From Amycolatopsis azurea DSM 43854 (lineage in GTDB: Bacteria > Actinomycetota > Actinomycetes > Mycobacteriales > Pseudonocardiaceae), in contig NZ_MUXN01000023.1 of NCBI RefSeq assembly GCF_001995215.1, positions 242,636-306,635 on the forward strand: DNA of 64,000 nt, written 5' to 3'. Position 1 is the stretch's first letter; every line of letters begins with the position of its first letter. The position numbers were made by a program, and so were the translations under genes. This document shows positions 48,044-57,362 of this stretch, one piece after another. A model generated the notes under the pieces. The model saw only the letters and a program-made list of their open reading frames with translations, did no database searches and was not told the origin of the DNA.

Positions 48044-48820
48044 TCAGACGGAAGCCGGGCGGTAGACGCTGACCTTCGCCAGGCCGTTGATGTCCGCTTG
48101 GACGATTCCGTGGTTGTAGAGCAGCCCGCCTTCTCCGGCGATGGCGATGATCGGCTTGCTGTCGGAGAACAGGAGCGGCTCGACCACGACGACATCGCCG
48201 CTGTGCACCCCGCCGGGCACGTCCCCGAAGTTGCGCGCCGTACCGGCGTAGACCTCGATGACCCCGACCCGCGCCTGGTTGTCGGCGTCACCGGCCAGCC
48301 AGTCGTTGAAGTCCGAGACGCCGTGGAACCGCGTGTCGGTGATCGGGTGGTCGCCGAGCTGTCCCAGCTGCGCGTCCCCCAGGTAGCGCAGGACATTGCC
48401 GACCGACGAGGGCTCGCCGTTGCCGCCGGCGCTGTCGTTGATGGCGAGCGTCGCCAGTTCGGAGGCGTGCGAGTTCCCCCAGATCGACGACGTCGACCCC
48501 GCGCCGCCACCGGGGCGGCCGCCGTATCCGCCCGCGACCGCCTCGTCGGCGGCCTGGTAGGCGTCGGCGCTGCTCTTGACGAACCCGTTGATCTGCTGCA
48601 GCAGCTGCAGGAGCGTGCGGACCGCGACCACCTGCTGGCTCTGCATGGCCGTGTTGGCCGCCGCCACCGCGCTGCCGAACGTGGCGAACGACATCGGCTG
48701 AAGAACGGTGCGTTCGAGGTCGGCGACGACATTGATGCCCTGCATGATGATGCCGCCCAGGTTCCCGACCGCCGAGCGCATGGCCTCGGGCTCCGCCCGG
48801 TACTCGCCCGTGCCGACCAT
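48044..48820 (-). CDS. EspC-like N-domain protein with C-terminal globular domain
   Basis: 258 aa from the ATG at 48820, with a good ribosome site. The N-terminal helical part (residues ~8-95) ends with a type VII signal Y88-x3-D92 (ADAYQAADEA) like EspC and PE proteins. A Gly/Ser linker follows, and then a compact ~140-residue domain (AINDSAGGNGEPSSVGNVL; VIEVYAGTARNFGDVPGGVH; HGIVQADINGLAKV) not recognised. It may be the first gene of the operon to eccD. Divergent from eccC across 153 bp with no extra gene. Confidence 0.72.
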   Translation of the reverse strand: MVGTGEYRAEPEAMRSAVGNLGGIIMQGINVVADLERTVLQPMSFATFGSAVAAANTAMQSQQVVAVRTLLQLLQQINGFVKSSADAYQAADEAVAGGYGGRPGGGAGSTSSIWGNSHASELATLAINDSAGGNGEPSSVGNVLRYLGDAQLGQLGDHPITDTRFHGVSDFNDWLAGDADNQARVGVIEVYAGTARNFGDVPGGVHSGDVVVVEPLLFSDSKPIIAIAGEGGLLYNHGIVQADINGLAKVSVYRPASV

Positions 48821-48973
48821 GGCTCTCCTTTTCTCGTTCCCCCACGTCTGCGTTGACCAGCAGCGTAAGTTCGCCACCAGACGTGAGCGGACGGCAAAAG
48901 TACCCACCGCAACGGCGGCACGAGTGGCCAGAATGATCGGCAGGATTACCCACAAGCGGCCAGAAAGACCCTG

Positions 48974-51900
48974 ATGAGCGCCACTCGCGACCGCCTGCCG
49001 GCCCTGGGCGAACAGCCCGGTGAAATCGTCCTGCAGTCCCCGCCGATGCTGCCGAAGGGCTCCTCCGGCGGAGCCATGCAGCTGCTGATGTTCATGCCGA
49101 TGATGCTGGGCATGGGCGCCATGTCGTTCGTCTACATCGGACGCGACGGCGGGGTGATGACGTACATCTTCGGCGCGTTGTTCCTCACCGCGATGGTGGG
49201 CATGGTCGTGATGTCGCTCGGGCGCGGCGGCGCGCAGAAGAAGGCACAGATCAACGAGGAACGCCGGGACTACCAGCGCTATCTGACCGGTTTGCGCGGC
49301 CAGGTCCGCGACATCGCGGACAACCAGCGCGCGGCCATGGCGGCGCTGCAGCCCGACCCGGCGGATCTGTGGGCGTACATCGAGACAGGGAAGCTGTGGG
49401 ACCGTCGCCGGTCCGACTCGCAGTTCGCGCAGGTGCGGGTCGGGACGGGGCCGCAGCGGCTCGCGACGCCGTTGAAGGCACCGCAAACCGTGCCGCTGGA
49501 AGACCTCGACCCGGTGTGCTCGACGAACCTCAAGCACTTCATCCGGACCTACTCGACGGTCGACGGGCTCCCGGTCGCGATCTCGCTGCGGTCGTTCGCG
49601 CAGGTCAGCCTGTCCGGCCGCCGCCCGGACACCCTCGGTACCGCGCGGGCGCTGCTGACCCAGCTCGCGACCTTCCATTCACCCGGCGACCTGCGGATCG
49701 CGCTGTGCGTCAAGGACGACCGGCTGCACGACTGGGAATGGGCGAAGTGGCTGCCGCACGTCGCCTCCACCGCGGCCGACGCCGCCGGTCCGCGACGGCT
49801 CGTCGACGCCGCCTCCGGGAAGCTCGCCGATCTCCTCGGACCCGATCTCGGCGACCGGCCCGCGTTCACCCGGCGACCGGACTCCCGGCTGGACCTGCCG
49901 CACATCGTCGTGATCGTGGACGGCGGGCACACCCTCGCCGACGCGCGGCTCGTCGCCGAAGAGGGCAGGCTCGGCGTCACGGTGGTGGAGATCGGCGCGG
50001 AGCAGCCCCGGTCGGTGTCGTCCGAACGGCTGCTTAGCCTGCACATGAGCCCGGAGCAGCTCGGGATGGTCGTCGGTGACGGCAGCGAGCAACGGCTCGG
50101 GTTCCTTGGCGTGCCGGACACCCTCGACCGAGGGGCCGCCGAGGCACTGGCCCGGATGCTGACGCCGTTGTTCCAAGGGGCGGCCGTGGTCAGCGAGGCG
50201 CCGATGTCGGCGACGTTCGGACTGGCCGGGCTGCTCGGCATCGGCGATCCGCGCGACACCGACACCGCCGTCACCTGGGCGCCGCGTTCGGCGCGGGACC
50301 GGCTGCGGATCCCGCTGGGCATCAACCCCGAGGGCAGGCCGGTCGACCTCGACCTCAAGGAGTCGGCGGAAGGCGGGATGGGCCCGCACGGGCTGGTCAT
50401 CGGCGCGACCGGGTCCGGCAAGAGCGAACTGCTGCGGACGCTGGTCACCGCGCTCGCCGTCACGCATTCGTCGGAGAAGCTCAATCTCGCGCTGATCGAC
50501 TTCAAGGGTGGCGCGACGTTCGCGGGCATGACCGGGCTGCCGCACACCTGCGCCGTCATCACGAACCTGTCCGACGATCTCGCGCTGGTCGACCGCATGG
50601 CGGACGCGCTGAACGGCGAACTGTTGCGGCGTCAGGAGCTTCTGCACGCGGCCGGTAACTACGCGTCGGTGCGGGACTACGAAAAGGCCAGGGAATCCGG
50701 CGTCAACCTGCGGCCGTTGCCGTCGTTGCTGGTGATCATCGACGAATTCAGCGAGCTGCTGTCCTCGCGGCCGGAGTTCATCGACCTGTTCGTCGCGATC
50801 GGCCGGCTGGGGCGGAGTCTCGGGATCCACCTGCTGCTGGCGTCACAGCGGCTGGAAGAAGGACGGCTGCGCGGCCTGGACTCGCACCTGTCGTACCGGA
50901 TCGGCCTGCGGACGTTCTCCGCGTCGGAAAGCCGCGCGGTGCTCGGTGTCGCGGACGCCTACCAGCTTCCGCCCGTGCCGGGTTCGGCGTATCTGAAGTC
51001 CGACAACGACACCCTCATCCGGCTCAAGGCCGCCTACGTCTCCGGAGAACTGCCGCCGCGCAGCAAGATCGTGCGCAAGGACGGCCAGAGCCTCGGTCTC
51101 ATGCCGTTCACGCTGGCGCCGGTGGAGATCCCGGTGACCGTCGAGGCGGAGGAACCGGTCGAGAAGGGCACCGGCGAGACGATCATCGGCGCGATGATCT
51201 CGCGGATCGAAGGCAAAGGCCCGGAGGCGCACCAGATCTGGCTGCCGCCGCTGGCCGAACCGCCCACCCTCGACCAGCTGCTGCCGCCGCTCGGCGAAGA
51301 TCCCGAACGCGGGCTGTGCCCGCTGGGCTGGGGCGGCAACGGCAAGCTGATGATCCCCGTCGCCCTGGTCGACAAGCCCTTCGAACAACGTCGCGACATG
51401 CTGTGGGCCGATTTCTCCGGCGCCGCCGGGCACGCGCTGATCGTCGGCGCGCCCCAGAGCGGCAAGAGCACGCTGATGCGCGACATCGCCGCGATGCTCG
51501 CGCTCACCCACACCCCGGAAGAGGTCCAGCTGTTCGTGCTGGACATGGGCGGTGGCGCGCTGGCGCCGATCGCCGGGCTGCCGCACGTGTCCGGCTACGC
51601 GACACGGCGCGACGCCCAGCGTTGCCGCCGGGTGGTGGCCGAGCTGACGACCCTGCTCGAGCAGCGTGAGGAGTTCTTCTCCGCCAACGGGATCGAATCG
51701 ATCACCACCTTCCGCCAGCGGCGCAAGGAGTTCCAGGAGAGCACGGAAGGCCGCGAATTCGGCGACGTCTTCCTGTTCGTCGACAACTGGACCACGATCC
51801 GCCAGGAGTACGAACAGCTGGAGGAACAGATCACCAGCCTGGCGTCACGCGGGCTCGGTTTCGGCATCCACGTCGTCGTCTCGATCAACCAGTGGATGGG

Positions 51901-52915
51901 CATGCGGGCGCCGCTGCGCGACGCCATCGGCACCAAGCTCGAGCTACGGCTCGGTGAGCCCGCCGACTCGCTGATCGACCGCAAGATCGCGCAGAACGTC
52001 CCGGCGGACCGGCCGGGACGCGGGCTCACCGCCGACAAGCTGCACTTCCTCGCGGCACTCCCGCGTATCGATTCGGACCAGCGGCCGGATACGGTCGGTG
52101 CCGGTGGTCTTGATCTGAACCGGCGGATTTCCGCGGCCTGGAAGGGAAATCCAGCACCTGCCGTGCGTCTGCTCCCCGCCGAGGTACCGCTGGATTCACT
52201 GGACGCCGGACCGCGCAAGCAGGTCACGCTCGGCATCGCGGAATCGAATCTGCGACCGGTGTATCTCGATTTCGCCACCGAACCGCATTTCGTGGCCTTC
52301 GGCGACGTGGAATCCGGGAAGAGTTCGCTTCTGCGCGCGATCGCGCAGGGCATCACCGCGAAGTACTCACCGGACGAAGCGGCGATCGTGGTCGCCGACT
52401 ACCGGCGCGGGATGCTGGGTGCGGTGCCGGAATCGCATCTGCTCGGCTACGCCGGTTCCGAAACCGCGTTGACCGGGCTGATCGACCAATGCCGGCAGGC
52501 GATGCAGAACCGGCTTCCCGGTTCGGAGGTCACGCCCGAGCAGTTGCGGAACCGGTCGTGGTGGCGGGGACCGGATCTGTTCGTACTCGTCGACGACTAC
52601 GAAATGGTCGCGACCGTCGGCCGGAATCCGTTGCTGCCGCTGCTGGAATTCCTGCCGCAGGCGCGGGACATCGGGCTCCACCTCGTCGTCGCGCGCGGGA
52701 GCGGCGGCGCCGGTCGTTCGCTGTTCGAACCCGTGCTGCAGCGGATCCGCGAGCTGGGTTCACCCGGTCTCGTGATGTCCGGATCGCGGGACGAGGGCGC
52801 GCTGCTCGGAGACGTCAAGCCGGGGCCCCAGCCCGCGGGGCGGGGCGTGCTGGTCTCGCGGCGGCACGGGACCGGACTGGTCCAGGTCGCTTGGACGAAA
52901 CCCGTGGAGGACTGA
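48974..52915 (+). CDS. eccC: Type VII secretion ATPase EccC (single chain, three ATPase domains)
   Basis: 1313-aa FtsK/SpoIIIE motor that recruits and drives ESX substrates. Two membrane helices lie near residues 37-57 and 62-84, and three ATPase domains follow. Their Walker A motifs are GATGSGKS at 477-484, GAPQSGKS at 825-832 and GDVESGKS at 1110-1117. Walker B stretches are LLVIIDEFSEL, DVFLFVDNW and LFVLVDDYE. The C-terminal domain is the usual site for substrate signal binding. The fused form equals EccCa plus EccCb of ESX-1. It is transcribed toward the ANTAR gene, whose stop lies only 11 bp away. Confidence 0.95.
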   Translation: MSATRDRLPALGEQPGEIVLQSPPMLPKGSSGGAMQLLMFMPMMLGMGAMSFVYIGRDGGVMTYIFGALFLTAMVGMVVMSLGRGGAQKKAQINEERRDYQRYLTGLRGQVRDIADNQRAAMAALQPDPADLWAYIETGKLWDRRRSDSQFAQVRVGTGPQRLATPLKAPQTVPLEDLDPVCSTNLKHFIRTYSTVDGLPVAISLRSFAQVSLSGRRPDTLGTARALLTQLATFHSPGDLRIALCVKDDRLHDWEWAKWLPHVASTAADAAGPRRLVDAASGKLADLLGPDLGDRPAFTRRPDSRLDLPHIVVIVDGGHTLADARLVAEEGRLGVTVVEIGAEQPRSVSSERLLSLHMSPEQLGMVVGDGSEQRLGFLGVPDTLDRGAAEALARMLTPLFQGAAVVSEAPMSATFGLAGLLGIGDPRDTDTAVTWAPRSARDRLRIPLGINPEGRPVDLDLKESAEGGMGPHGLVIGATGSGKSELLRTLVTALAVTHSSEKLNLALIDFKGGATFAGMTGLPHTCAVITNLSDDLALVDRMADALNGELLRRQELLHAAGNYASVRDYEKARESGVNLRPLPSLLVIIDEFSELLSSRPEFIDLFVAIGRLGRSLGIHLLLASQRLEEGRLRGLDSHLSYRIGLRTFSASESRAVLGVADAYQLPPVPGSAYLKSDNDTLIRLKAAYVSGELPPRSKIVRKDGQSLGLMPFTLAPVEIPVTVEAEEPVEKGTGETIIGAMISRIEGKGPEAHQIWLPPLAEPPTLDQLLPPLGEDPERGLCPLGWGGNGKLMIPVALVDKPFEQRRDMLWADFSGAAGHALIVGAPQSGKSTLMRDIAAMLALTHTPEEVQLFVLDMGGGALAPIAGLPHVSGYATRRDAQRCRRVVAELTTLLEQREEFFSANGIESITTFRQRRKEFQESTEGREFGDVFLFVDNWTTIRQEYEQLEEQITSLASRGLGFGIHVVVSINQWMGMRAPLRDAIGTKLELRLGEPADSLIDRKIAQNVPADRPGRGLTADKLHFLAALPRIDSDQRPDTVGAGGLDLNRRISAAWKGNPAPAVRLLPAEVPLDSLDAGPRKQVTLGIAESNLRPVYLDFATEPHFVAFGDVESGKSSLLRAIAQGITAKYSPDEAAIVVADYRRGMLGAVPESHLLGYAGSETALTGLIDQCRQAMQNRLPGSEVTPEQLRNRSWWRGPDLFVLVDDYEMVATVGRNPLLPLLEFLPQARDIGLHLVVARGSGGAGRSLFEPVLQRIRELGSPGLVMSGSRDEGALLGDVKPGPQPAGRGVLVSRRHGTGLVQVAWTKPVED

Positions 52916-52926
52916 GCTCCGTCCCG

Positions 52927-53760
52927 TCATCGCTGAAGGTTCAGTTCGGAGGGGCCACGCCCGTGGGCGACGTCGGTCGCCAGGGCTTTGAGTTTCATGC
53001 TCCGGCTTCGGGCATGCCCGCGCAGGCGCGCGAACGCTTCGTCCAGCGGGATGTGGAAACGTTCGGACAGCACACCTTTGGCCTGTTCGATCGCGACCCG
53101 GCTGTGCAGCGCCCCCTCGAGCTGGCTGACGACCTGTTCGAGGCCGTTCACCCTGTAGTGGTGCGCGAAACAGCCCATGGCGGCGTCGGTGAAGGCCTGG
53201 GCGATGCGCAGGTCCGTCACGGGTATCACCGGCTGTCCGGTGTTCATCAGGTTCAGCGCGCCCACCGTGGTGTCCCTGGTGCGCAACGGCACCGCCGCGA
53301 TCGCGACCACACCCGCCTCGCGCGCGTGCGGGGCGAACCGCGGCCAGTGTTCCGCGCCCGGACTCCCGGCGCAGAACCCGATCGGCGGCAGGACGGCGTT
53401 GGTGCGGGCGATGTCCAGGCTAGGTCCCTCGCCGATCTCGACCTGGACTTCCTCCAGTCCTCGGCATCGTTCGTCGGACGCGGTGGCGTAGTGCACCTGG
53501 CCGCGATCGTCGACCACGGTGGTGCCGGCGCCTTGAACCCGCAGGAGAACGTTCGCGTGGTGGGTCAGATCGTGGAGCAGATCCAGGGCGTCGAAATCCG
53601 CGGCTCGGCTCGACAAGTCCGCGGTGGCTTCGGCGATGCATGCTTCTCGTTCTGTGGCTGGCACTGGAAGTCGCCAATCAGGGATAGCCCACGCCCAACG
53701 TCGCCGGGTCGGTCCGCACTCGTCAGCACGCGGGAACCGGGTGACCTCGGGGGAGGTCAT
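52927..53760 (-). CDS. GAF-ANTAR domain regulator
   Basis: 277 aa from the ATG at 53760; an in-frame TTG 21 codons upstream is possible. The GAF sensor domain covers ~residues 35-190 (DLLHDLTHHANVLL, VEIGEGPSLDIAR, PLRTRDTTVGALNLMN). The C-terminal ANTAR RNA-binding domain covers ~205-260 (LEGALHSRVAIEQAKGVLSE, then IPLDEAFARLRGHAR). ANTAR proteins prevent transcription termination by binding RNA hairpins. Targets are unknown. It is convergent with eccC. Confidence 0.88.
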   Translation of the reverse strand: MTSPEVTRFPRADECGPTRRRWAWAIPDWRLPVPATEREACIAEATADLSSRAADFDALDLLHDLTHHANVLLRVQGAGTTVVDDRGQVHYATASDERCRGLEEVQVEIGEGPSLDIARTNAVLPPIGFCAGSPGAEHWPRFAPHAREAGVVAIAAVPLRTRDTTVGALNLMNTGQPVIPVTDLRIAQAFTDAAMGCFAHHYRVNGLEQVVSQLEGALHSRVAIEQAKGVLSERFHIPLDEAFARLRGHARSRSMKLKALATDVAHGRGPSELNLQR

Positions 53761-54298
53761 TTCGTGCCCGCTGACAGGAGTGCACTCCTCTGCTTCCGTT
53801 GACCCGTCCGAGGTCCGCTCCAACTGGGGCCAGGCCGTCGCGCGACCTCACGATGCCGCCACGACGCTACACCGGATTCCGGGTACCCATATAGGGCCAT
53901 CCAGGTCTACGGGCCGACTGCTCGCCCACCCGGGTGACGAGCGGCCCGATTCTCGCCGGGACGCCCGGGAATCGGGCGATCAGTACGGCTCGATCTTCAC
54001 TGCGGGTTCGGGCGAGAAGACCGGCTGACGGCATCCACGATGTCAGGGAATTCCTTCTATTTCCTGACATCGCCAAGGATTTCGCTCCGGACCGCTCAGC
54101 GGCTTCGCGGAAGATGGCCTGCCTGAAGGAAAAACTTTCATCGCACCTGGAAAGGCCTGACAGAATCGGGTTTTTCGCGAAATACGCGACACCAGATCCA
54201 ATTCCTCCCCTCCCTGCCGAGCCGATCGGACTTGTCGCAAAGTGTTCACAGATGCCCGTTCACTCTCCGCGTAAACCCGATCACCGATTCAGTGGTGA
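53761..54298. other. Gene-free 540-bp stretch with two hairpins
   Basis: No convincing gene. A hairpin with 9-bp arms GCCCGATTC/GAATCGGGC lies at 53944-53977. A second has 10-bp arms CGATGTCAGG/CCTGACATCG at 54038-54072 and would extend inward through GGAA/TTCC-like pairs. The stretch is noticeably less G/C-biased than the genes around it and separates the ANTAR gene from the HNH gene, suggesting acquired DNA. Confidence 0.5.
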
Positions 54299-54314
54299 TC
54301 GAACTCACGTTCGA
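54299..54314. promoter_or_regulatory. LexA (SOS) box upstream of DUF222/HNH gene
   Basis: TCGAACTCACGTTCGA is an exact match to the actinobacterial LexA consensus TCGAAC-N4-GTTCGA. It lies 15 bp before the ATG at 54329 and directly upstream of a -10-like TAAGAT (54316-54321). LexA binding there would block transcription. Confidence 0.85.
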
Positions 54315-54328
54315 GTAAGATCACAGCC

Positions 54329-55510
54329 ATGACCCAAACTCTTCTTCACAATCTGAAAGCCGCTCATTTCCTGGACACCGCGTTCGCCGAAGAGGTTTCG
54401 CTTCGAGGATCGCAGGGTCGTCAGGTGCGGGCGTTGGCCGAGTTCGCCGCCGTGGGCGGTTCGCGAAGATCGGTGACCGAGGAAGTCGCGTTGCGCTTCT
54501 CGGTCTCACGAAATCGCGCGTTCCTCCTGCTGGAGATCTCCTGCGCCTTGGTGTCCCGGCTGCCGAACACGTTGGCAGCGCTGGACAAGGGTGAGATCGA
54601 CCTATTCAAGGCGTCGAAGGTCACCCAGTTGACCAGGGACGTGTCGGACGAGGTCGCCACGCAGGTGGACGAGTTCATGGCCAAACGCCTGGCCGAGCGC
54701 GACCCCGCGGCGATCCGCGGGTCGGTGAACTACGCGGTGCAGAAGTTCGATCCCGACGGCTATCGGGAGCGAGCGGCGAAGAAACGCGCCCTGCGGCGCG
54801 TGTCGCTGAAACACGAGGACGAGACCATGTCCACACTCTCCGGCCATCTCCCCACCGAGGTCGCCGGCTCGATCTACGCCTCGATGAGCCGTGCCGCACA
54901 GACACGGCGGAGAACGGACAAGTCCCGCACCCTCGAACAGCACCGCGCAGACGTGTTCGCCGAACGCCTGCTCGCCGAGAACGGCCGCGGCAAGCCACGT
55001 CCACACATCCACGTCTATGTGGACCTGTTGACCCTGACCGGTGCCCGCAAGGATCCCGCGTTCCTCGCCGGCTACGGACCCATCCCGGACTGGCTCGTCC
55101 GCGAGATCGCGTCGAACCCCAAATCGACGTGGTCGCGGTTGATCACCGATCCCGCTACCGGGCAGGTACTCGAGGCGGGTGCGGAGTCCTATCGGTTCCC
55201 CGCCTCGCTCGCCCGGCTGATCAAGGCGAGGGACCGGGAGTGCACCCATCCCGGCTGCCACCGCCCCGCCGAGTTCTCCGAGATCGACCACATCATCGCC
55301 CGGGCCCGCAACGGCAAGACCGATCACCACAACGGCCACGGATACTGCAGGATCCACAACCTGCTCAAGGAAGAACCCGGATGGTCGGCCGAACCCACCG
55401 GCAACGGCGGCATGATCATCACCACGCCCAGCGGGCACACCTACACCACGACACCCGAACCACTCCACGAACCCCGCATCGAACCGGAAGAAGACGAACC
55501 GGCGGCCTGA
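54329..55510 (+). CDS. DUF222 / HNH endonuclease (13E12 repeat family)
   Basis: 393 aa. The DUF222 helical region occupies ~1-240 and the HNH nuclease motif is at ~295-350 (CTHPGCHRPAEFSEIDHI; GYCRIHNLLKEE). Cys and His zinc/metal residues are in place, so the nuclease looks intact. The family is multi-copy in actinobacteria and related to mycobacterial 13E12 proteins; its role is not settled. The perfect SOS box and a -10 placed ~8 bp before the ATG suggest DNA-damage induction from a nearly leaderless transcript. It lies inside the non-ESX insert. Confidence 0.9.
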   Translation: MTQTLLHNLKAAHFLDTAFAEEVSLRGSQGRQVRALAEFAAVGGSRRSVTEEVALRFSVSRNRAFLLLEISCALVSRLPNTLAALDKGEIDLFKASKVTQLTRDVSDEVATQVDEFMAKRLAERDPAAIRGSVNYAVQKFDPDGYRERAAKKRALRRVSLKHEDETMSTLSGHLPTEVAGSIYASMSRAAQTRRRTDKSRTLEQHRADVFAERLLAENGRGKPRPHIHVYVDLLTLTGARKDPAFLAGYGPIPDWLVREIASNPKSTWSRLITDPATGQVLEAGAESYRFPASLARLIKARDRECTHPGCHRPAEFSEIDHIIARARNGKTDHHNGHGYCRIHNLLKEEPGWSAEPTGNGGMIITTPSGHTYTTTPEPLHEPRIEPEEDEPAA

Positions 55511-55560
55511 ACCCGCGAGCCGGCCACAGTGGAGCGCCGCCGCACAGGCCGCCCGGAAAG

Positions 55561-56412
55561 TCACTTGATCCGTGCGGCGATCTCCCGGGCGCAGACCAGG
55601 GCATCATTCGCTCCCGAGTCGACTTCGAGGTCGTAAACCACACCCCGATGCACTGACTCGGCCTGCGTCTCCGCCATTCCCGTGACCCGATCCCCACGCA
55701 CGGTCTCCCGCGCCGCGGCCACAGCACCGCCGCACCGGACTCCGACCCACAGCACCTCGAGCCCAGCACTGTCCAACGCATCGCGCCACCGCTGTTGTGA
55801 CGCTGCCCCACCAAGGAACACGTCGTCGACGATGACCCGGGCCCCCGCCCTCACCATCGCCGCGACACCGGTCATCCACGCGTGTTCGAGCCGTTGGAAA
55901 CCGAACCCGACGCTCACCCCGCCGTCCACCGCGAAGTCGATACCCTCGTCCACCGAGGCAGGCATGGCGTCGATCAAGGTGTCGACACCCAAGGTGAGCC
56001 AAGGTTCCGGTAGCACCGTTTGCAGACACCGGGCGATCGTCGACTTACCCGAACTCGACCCACCGTTCAGGACGATCACCCGGGTCGCCGCGTGAATACG
56101 CGTGGGCGCCGGCGGCCCAGGCAGAGGGTCACCTCGCTCCGCACGGAACTCCGCGACCAGATCGAACAGCGCGGCCACCTGTGCCGCGTCATCAAGGCCC
56201 GAGAACGACGGATCACGCTTTTCCAGCAAACCGGATACAACGGACGCCCACGCCAAAGGACCCGGATCCACCCATTGCTGAAAACCGCGCAGAACACGGT
56301 TCCCCGAAGCCGCGTCGAACCCGTACAAGAAGACGCAAGCGTCCCGAAGCGTCGCGATCCCATACACGGAGGGCCGGAACCTGACGTCAGCCAGTCGGTC
56401 ATCGATGTCCAC
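55561..56412 (-). CDS. Chloramphenicol 3-O-phosphotransferase homologue with N-terminal extension
   Basis: 283 aa. Residues ~111-283 match the Streptomyces CPT kinase closely: Walker [10 protein letters not shown] (117-125), the catalytic-base Asp144 in [48 protein letters not shown] and [15 protein letters not shown] inactivates chloramphenicol by phosphorylating its 3-hydroxyl. About 110 residues before it are not part of CPT and were not recognised ([20 protein letters not shown]); they make the protein ~100 aa longer than usual. The start is GTG 56412. Resistance is plausible but untested. Confidence 0.85.
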   Translation of the reverse strand: MDIDDRLADVRFRPSVYGIATLRDACVFLYGFDAASGNRVLRGFQQWVDPGPLAWASVVSGLLEKRDPSFSGLDDAAQVAALFDLVAEFRAERGDPLPGPPAPTRIHAATRVIVLNGGSSSGKSTIARCLQTVLPEPWLTLGVDTLIDAMPASVDEGIDFAVDGGVSVGFGFQRLEHAWMTGVAAMVRAGARVIVDDVFLGGAASQQRWRDALDSAGLEVLWVGVRCGGAVAAARETVRGDRVTGMAETQAESVHRGVVYDLEVDSGANDALVCAREIAARIK

Positions 56413-56560
56413 ACCCGACTATCCCACCCGGACGGCCCAATACTTTCCTCGCACCGCTTACCGACTTCGGTAGGTTACAAAAGCCCTTACCGCAGCATAA
56501 CTTGGTGAAACCGTTTCGAGTCGAAACGGAACTCCCCGACGCAGGCCGAAGGGCGTATTC

Positions 56561-57265
56561 ATGCGTATGTCCAAGATTGTCGCAGCGGTGGCCGGTGCCG
56601 CCGCGGCGCTGACCGTTGCCGCCACCCCTGCCGCGAACGCGGGCCAGGACATCATCGGCGGCGGCACCGTGAGTTCAGCTCCGTGGGGCGCCCAGATCTA
56701 CTGGAACGACGCCACCGCGTACGGCGGCTTCAACTGCTCCGGCACCATCATCGCGCCGCAGTGGGTCCTCACCGCGAAGCACTGCCTCAACGCTCCCGGC
56801 ATGCATGTGAAGGTCGGGAACGTCAACCTCCAGCAGGGCACGAACGCCGAGGTGGACCAGCAGAAGGCGGCCCCCAGCGGGGACATCGCGCTGCTGCACC
56901 TCAAGACCGCGGTCAGCACCACCTACATGAAGCTCGGCACCGCGAACCCGGCCAACGGCTCCACCAACCAGATCTACGGCTGGGGTCGCACGCAGGGCAA
57001 CAACCCGCCGTCGAGCGTGCTGAAGACGGCCAACGTCCGTATCACCGGAACCAGCAGCGACGCTTACGGCGGCCAGGCCATCGCCAGCGTCGGCGTCAAC
57101 GGTTCGGCGTGGCACGGCGACTCGGGCGGCCCGCAGCTCTCGGGCGGCGTCCAGGTCGGCGTCTGCTCGACCGGCAGCAACTCCGGCACGGACCCGCAGG
57201 GTACCCAGAACTACGCCAGCGTCGCGGCGAGCCGCAGCTGGATCCGCACCACCGCGGGAGTCTGA
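56561..57265 (+). CDS. Secreted trypsin-like serine protease (S1 family)
   Basis: 234 aa. The Sec signal peptide is residues 1-~27 (SKIVAAVAGAAAALTVAATP..ANA) and a very short propeptide precedes IIGGG at ~31, the mature N-terminus type. The triad is complete: His74 in TAKHC, Asp108 in SGDIALLHL and Ser188 in HGDSGGP. Cys pairs are placed for disulfides. The product should be exported to the medium. Good terminator downstream. Not part of the ESX machinery, though located within its insert. Confidence 0.92.
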   Translation: MRMSKIVAAVAGAAAALTVAATPAANAGQDIIGGGTVSSAPWGAQIYWNDATAYGGFNCSGTIIAPQWVLTAKHCLNAPGMHVKVGNVNLQQGTNAEVDQQKAAPSGDIALLHLKTAVSTTYMKLGTANPANGSTNQIYGWGRTQGNNPPSSVLKTANVRITGTSSDAYGGQAIASVGVNGSAWHGDSGGPQLSGGVQVGVCSTGSNSGTDPQGTQNYASVAASRSWIRTTAGV

Positions 57266-57285
57266 CCGCGAAGTCCGACGACAAA

Positions 57286-57323
57286 GGGAAGGGGGCTGTT
57301 CGCAACCGAACGGCCCCCTTCCC
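57286..57323. terminator. Terminator hairpin after the serine protease gene
   Basis: 17-bp arms (57286-57302 and 57307-57323) with one G-U pair and a 4-nt loop CAAC, beginning GGGAAGGGGGC. It lies between the convergent protease and lipoprotein genes. Confidence 0.8.
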
Positions 57324-57362
57324 CCCGCTCCCCAAAACGCTTGATTCAGCAACGCTTCTGGA

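Noticed and set aside
46333-48921. An 862-codon open frame overlapping three ESX genes in another frame
   Set aside because: Highly Arg/Gly/Ala-rich without structure; the three ESX frames have good RBSs and WXG or YxxxD motifs.
53944-53977. ANTAR-responsive RNA element upstream of the ANTAR gene
   Set aside because: The loop is about 16 nt, not the paired hexaloops described for ANTAR targets.
53934-54332. A 132-codon open frame in the gene-free stretch before the HNH gene
   Set aside because: No RBS, weak codon bias, spans both hairpins and the SOS box.
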